From Candidatus Delongbacteria bacterium (GTDB lineage: Bacteria; UBA4055), in the NCBI GenBank assembly GCA_016937995.1, contig JAFGVM010000051.1, positions 1 to 44,315 on the forward strand: DNA of 44,315 nucleotides, written 5' to 3'. A program made the translations under genes and the position numbers. Below are positions 42,045 through 44,315 of the stretch, one piece after another. The notes beneath the pieces were generated by a model, which had not been told where the DNA came from, ran no database searches, and was given only the letters and a program-made list of their open reading frames with translations. Positions within the stretch are counted from its first letter, which is position 1. Every line of letters starts with the position of its first letter.

Positions 42045-42641
42045 ATGGAAGAAGAACTTCAAAAGATCAAAGTTCTTCCCAATAAACCATCTTTATTACT
42101 CCATGCATGTTGTGCTCCCTGCAGTTCATATGTTTTAGAGCTTCTCAGGGATATCTTTGATATAACCATTTATTTTTACAACCCCAATATTTATCCGGAG
42201 AAAGAATATTTCCGGAGACTCAACGAACTGAAATCTTTTCTATCAGAATTTGATAAAGGCTCAGAAGTAAAACTTATTGAAGAAAATTATACACCTATGG
42301 AGTTTGCTGCCTGTTCTTCAGGAATGGAAGAAGAAACGGAAGGTAGTAAGAGGTGTTTCAGCTGCTATGAACTTAGAATGTCAAAAACTGCTCAGAAAGC
42401 AAGTGAAGAAAAATTTGATTATTTTTGTACAACTTTATCAATAAGTCCTCATAAGAATGCTGAAAAAATAAACGAAATCGGAAGAGAATTATCAAAAATC
42501 TACAATGTTAAATTCCTTTATTCTAATTTTAAAAAGAAAAATGGTTTTATAAGATCTTTAGAAATAAGTAAAGACTTCGACTTATACAGACAGGAATATT
42601 GCGGTTGTGAATACTCAATTAGAGACATCTTGCCGGAATAA
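42045..42641 (+). CDS. queH: Epoxyqueuosine reductase QueH
   Basis: 198 residues, formerly the DUF208 family. It reduces epoxyqueuosine to queuosine in tRNA and is a non-orthologous replacement of the cobalamin-dependent QueG. Seen: LLHACCAPCSS near residue 20, FYNPNIYPEKEY, RCFSCYELRM and EYCGCEYSIRD, the cysteines that hold the iron-sulfur cluster and non-haem iron. No clear Shine-Dalgarno sequence lies before the ATG, which is the only reasonable start. It is followed 11 bases later by a DNA methylase gene. Confidence 0.95.
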   Translation: MEEELQKIKVLPNKPSLLLHACCAPCSSYVLELLRDIFDITIYFYNPNIYPEKEYFRRLNELKSFLSEFDKGSEVKLIEENYTPMEFAACSSGMEEETEGSKRCFSCYELRMSKTAQKASEEKFDYFCTTLSISPHKNAEKINEIGRELSKIYNVKFLYSNFKKKNGFIRSLEISKDFDLYRQEYCGCEYSIRDILPE

Positions 42642-42652
42642 AAATCACTCCA

Positions 42653-44315
42653 ATGAAAAAAAATAAATTTATTACAATTGAACGATCCTCTGAAATTTTT
42701 AAAGTCTCAACAGCTACAGTAAATAATTGGATCAAAACAGGACTTCTGATAAAAGAAATTAACGGTATCAGAATAGATTCTGTTGAAGAACTTCTGAAAG
42801 ATATTAATTCTGGCAGGATCAAAAGACTTAATTCTAGAGCTAATAAAAAAATATCAGATATAACTTTCATTCCGAAAGAGTTGTTTTCAAAAGAAGATGA
42901 TCATAACATTGCAAGTTTAATATCAAAGATAAAAAAGAACAGATTCAATATAGACGAATTCATAAGTGAATTATTAAATATTAAAAATGGGGAAAAGCCG
43001 TTAAATAATAATATTTCATCTTTTATCCATAAGAATAATTTAATACTGGACATTGATCCTGAGCTTATATACCAATCACTTAAAAGTGAAGGTAATAAAT
43101 CTAGAGACGGATCATATTACACACCTCAATTCATCGTAACTGACATATTAAATGATCTCAAGATCTTAAATAATTTCAAAATTTACGATCCATGTTGCGG
43201 AACAGGTCAATTTTTAAAATCGATCGATCAAAATTTTAATGATATAAGCATCTATGGTTCTGACATTGATCTGACCGCTGTTAATATTACTAAATTTCAT
43301 TTGGGAATAAAAAACAAGAACAGATTTACCATAAACCATAATAATTCCCTGGAAGTAAATGAGAGATCAAAGTACGATATTGTTGTTACAAATCCGCCAT
43401 GGGGTGCACATTATTCAAACACCGAAAAGAATTTGCTGAAGAAATTATTTCCAGAGGCAGGTTCGGGAGATTCTCTTGAATATTTTCTGTTAAAAGGTTT
43501 TTATTCCCTAAAAAATAATGGAGTAATGTCTTACATTTTACCGGAATCCCTCCTATACGTTAAAAGATTTTCGAATATTAGAAAATTTTTTCTAGAAAAT
43601 TCTTCAATACTGAAAATAAAAAATTACGGTCGAGTATTTTCCCAGGTTTTCACAAATACAATAAGAATTGATATCAAGAGATCCATACCTGAAAAGAAAC
43701 ATTTTATAACTTTGAACAATAATTTAAAAATTGAGCAAAAATGTTTTCTGTATGAATTCGACTATCAATATAACATAAACACAACAGAAAAAGACCGGTT
43801 AATTATAAAAAAGGTGTTTGCTCATTCACATTTTACCTTAAAAAATAAATCAGAATGGAGCCTTGGAATTGTTACAGGAAACAATTTTAAATATGTTAAT
43901 CCGGGAAAAAGTAATTTCCATACCATTCCAATTATAACTGGCAGGAATATTGAACAATTCATAGTCAACCGTAAAGTAAACTACCTATATAATGACATAT
44001 CTAAATTTCAACAGGTACCTAAGAATAATTTGTACATAGCCAAGGAGAAACTAGTATATAAATTTATTTCCAACAAACTTGTTTTCGCCTACGATAACAC
44101 CGGAACATATACATTGAACAGTGCAAATATTTTAATACCTGATCTAAAGAATTACCCGATAAAAGTTGTTCTGGCAATAATGAACTCTGAAATTATGGAC
44201 TTTATTTACAGAAATAAATTTAACAGTCTAAAAGTATTAAGATCAAATCTTGAAAAACTTCCTTTCCCTGTCGATCCCGATAAAAAAATAATAAAAGAAA
44301 TTGAATTGTATGTAA
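42653..44315 (+). CDS. N6-adenine DNA methyltransferase with N-terminal HTH (cut by window end)
   Basis: 554 codons are visible and the frame is still open at the end. Residues 1-60 resemble a MerR/excisionase-type helix-turn-helix (ERSSEIFKVSTATVNNWIKT), followed by a helical linker. The methylase core starts with GSYYTPQFI, then the SAM motif DPCCGTGQFL at 179-188 and the catalytic NPPWG at 247-251, marking a gamma-class N6-adenine enzyme. The following region (GIVTGNNFKYV, PIITGRNIEQF, LVYKFISNKLVFAYD, LNSANILIPD) matches the TaqI-like target-recognition domain of type IIG/BREX-like enzymes. No nuclease domain is seen in the visible part. It could be a solitary methylase or one half of a restriction system beyond the window. 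It starts 11 bases after queH. Confidence 0.88.
   Translation, partial: MKKNKFITIERSSEIFKVSTATVNNWIKTGLLIKEINGIRIDSVEELLKDINSGRIKRLNSRANKKISDITFIPKELFSKEDDHNIASLISKIKKNRFNIDEFISELLNIKNGEKPLNNNISSFIHKNNLILDIDPELIYQSLKSEGNKSRDGSYYTPQFIVTDILNDLKILNNFKIYDPCCGTGQFLKSIDQNFNDISIYGSDIDLTAVNITKFHLGIKNKNRFTINHNNSLEVNERSKYDIVVTNPPWGAHYSNTEKNLLKKLFPEAGSGDSLEYFLLKGFYSLKNNGVMSYILPESLLYVKRFSNIRKFFLENSSILKIKNYGRVFSQVFTNTIRIDIKRSIPEKKHFITLNNNLKIEQKCFLYEFDYQYNINTTEKDRLIIKKVFAHSHFTLKNKSEWSLGIVTGNNFKYVNPGKSNFHTIPIITGRNIEQFIVNRKVNYLYNDISKFQQVPKNNLYIAKEKLVYKFISNKLVFAYDNTGTYTLNSANILIPDLKNYPIKVVLAIMNSEIMDFIYRNKFNSLKVLRSNLEKLPFPVDPDKKIIKEIELYV

Noticed and set aside
1-44315. CRISPR array, tRNA, rRNA, prophage or plasmid origin
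   Set aside because: No regularly spaced repeats, cloverleaf sequences, phage structural or integrase genes, or replication genes were seen in either strand.

Overview
The window is AT-rich throughout (by eye about one third G+C, not computed). The genes are closely spaced and mostly have clear Shine-Dalgarno sequences. Signal peptides, an outer-membrane usher and a probable outer-membrane barrel indicate a Gram-negative (diderm) bacterium. The mix of very many soluble PAS/receiver kinases, AT-rich coding and lone housekeeping genes fits a little-studied FCB-type or candidate-phylum lineage, but the sequence alone does not fix the phylum. I saw no tRNA, rRNA or CRISPR array, and no stretch over 300 bases lacks a gene.

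Layout. (1) 1-11333, plus strand: the end of a receiver gene, then a REC-PAS-kinase, a CheB-CheR-PAS-kinase fusion, a single-domain receiver and two REC-PAS proteins with no kinase or DNA-binding output. A roughly 120-bp repeat follows each of the last two. (2) 24000-11499, minus strand: an eight-gene operon-like run of hybrid and membrane kinases, one single-domain receiver, one kinase-like protein lacking its phospho-accepting histidine, and a 637-residue cytoplasmic repeat protein that looks like a beta-propeller. (3) 24.2-29.2 kb, minus strand: a chaperone-usher pilus locus (major pilin, periplasmic chaperone, usher) plus a second secreted pilin-like protein and a small secreted protein. 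(4) 29.4-33.7 kb: a sigma-54 activator with a receiver domain, a second receiver protein with an unusual C-terminus, and two leftward receiver genes. (5) 33.8-36.6 kb: a small hypothetical protein and a 744-residue protein joining a dead transposase-like part to TPR repeats. (6) 36.9-44.3 kb, plus strand: an outer-membrane barrel candidate, gpmI, a PAS kinase, ribH, map, queH and an N6-adenine DNA methylase cut by the window end.

How the parts may work together. I count 15 receiver domains and nine kinase-like proteins, but only one receiver protein with a recognisable DNA-binding output: the sigma-54 activator at 29442. Three sequences with the exact -24/-12 spacing of sigma-54 promoters lie close to it. 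One is in front of the pilin-chaperone-usher genes, one in front of the second pilin-like gene, and one in front of the receiver gene at 32395-32859. The simplest reading is a multi-step phosphorelay that ends in sigma-54 control of a pilus and feeds back on one of its own receivers. The architecture and promoter matches are seen directly; the wiring is inference.

Most worth a second look: the sigma-54/pilus circuit, the propeller-like protein inside a phosphorelay operon, the transposase-TPR fusion, the histidine-less kinase, the nested inverted repeat between pilin and chaperone, and the ~120-bp repeats.
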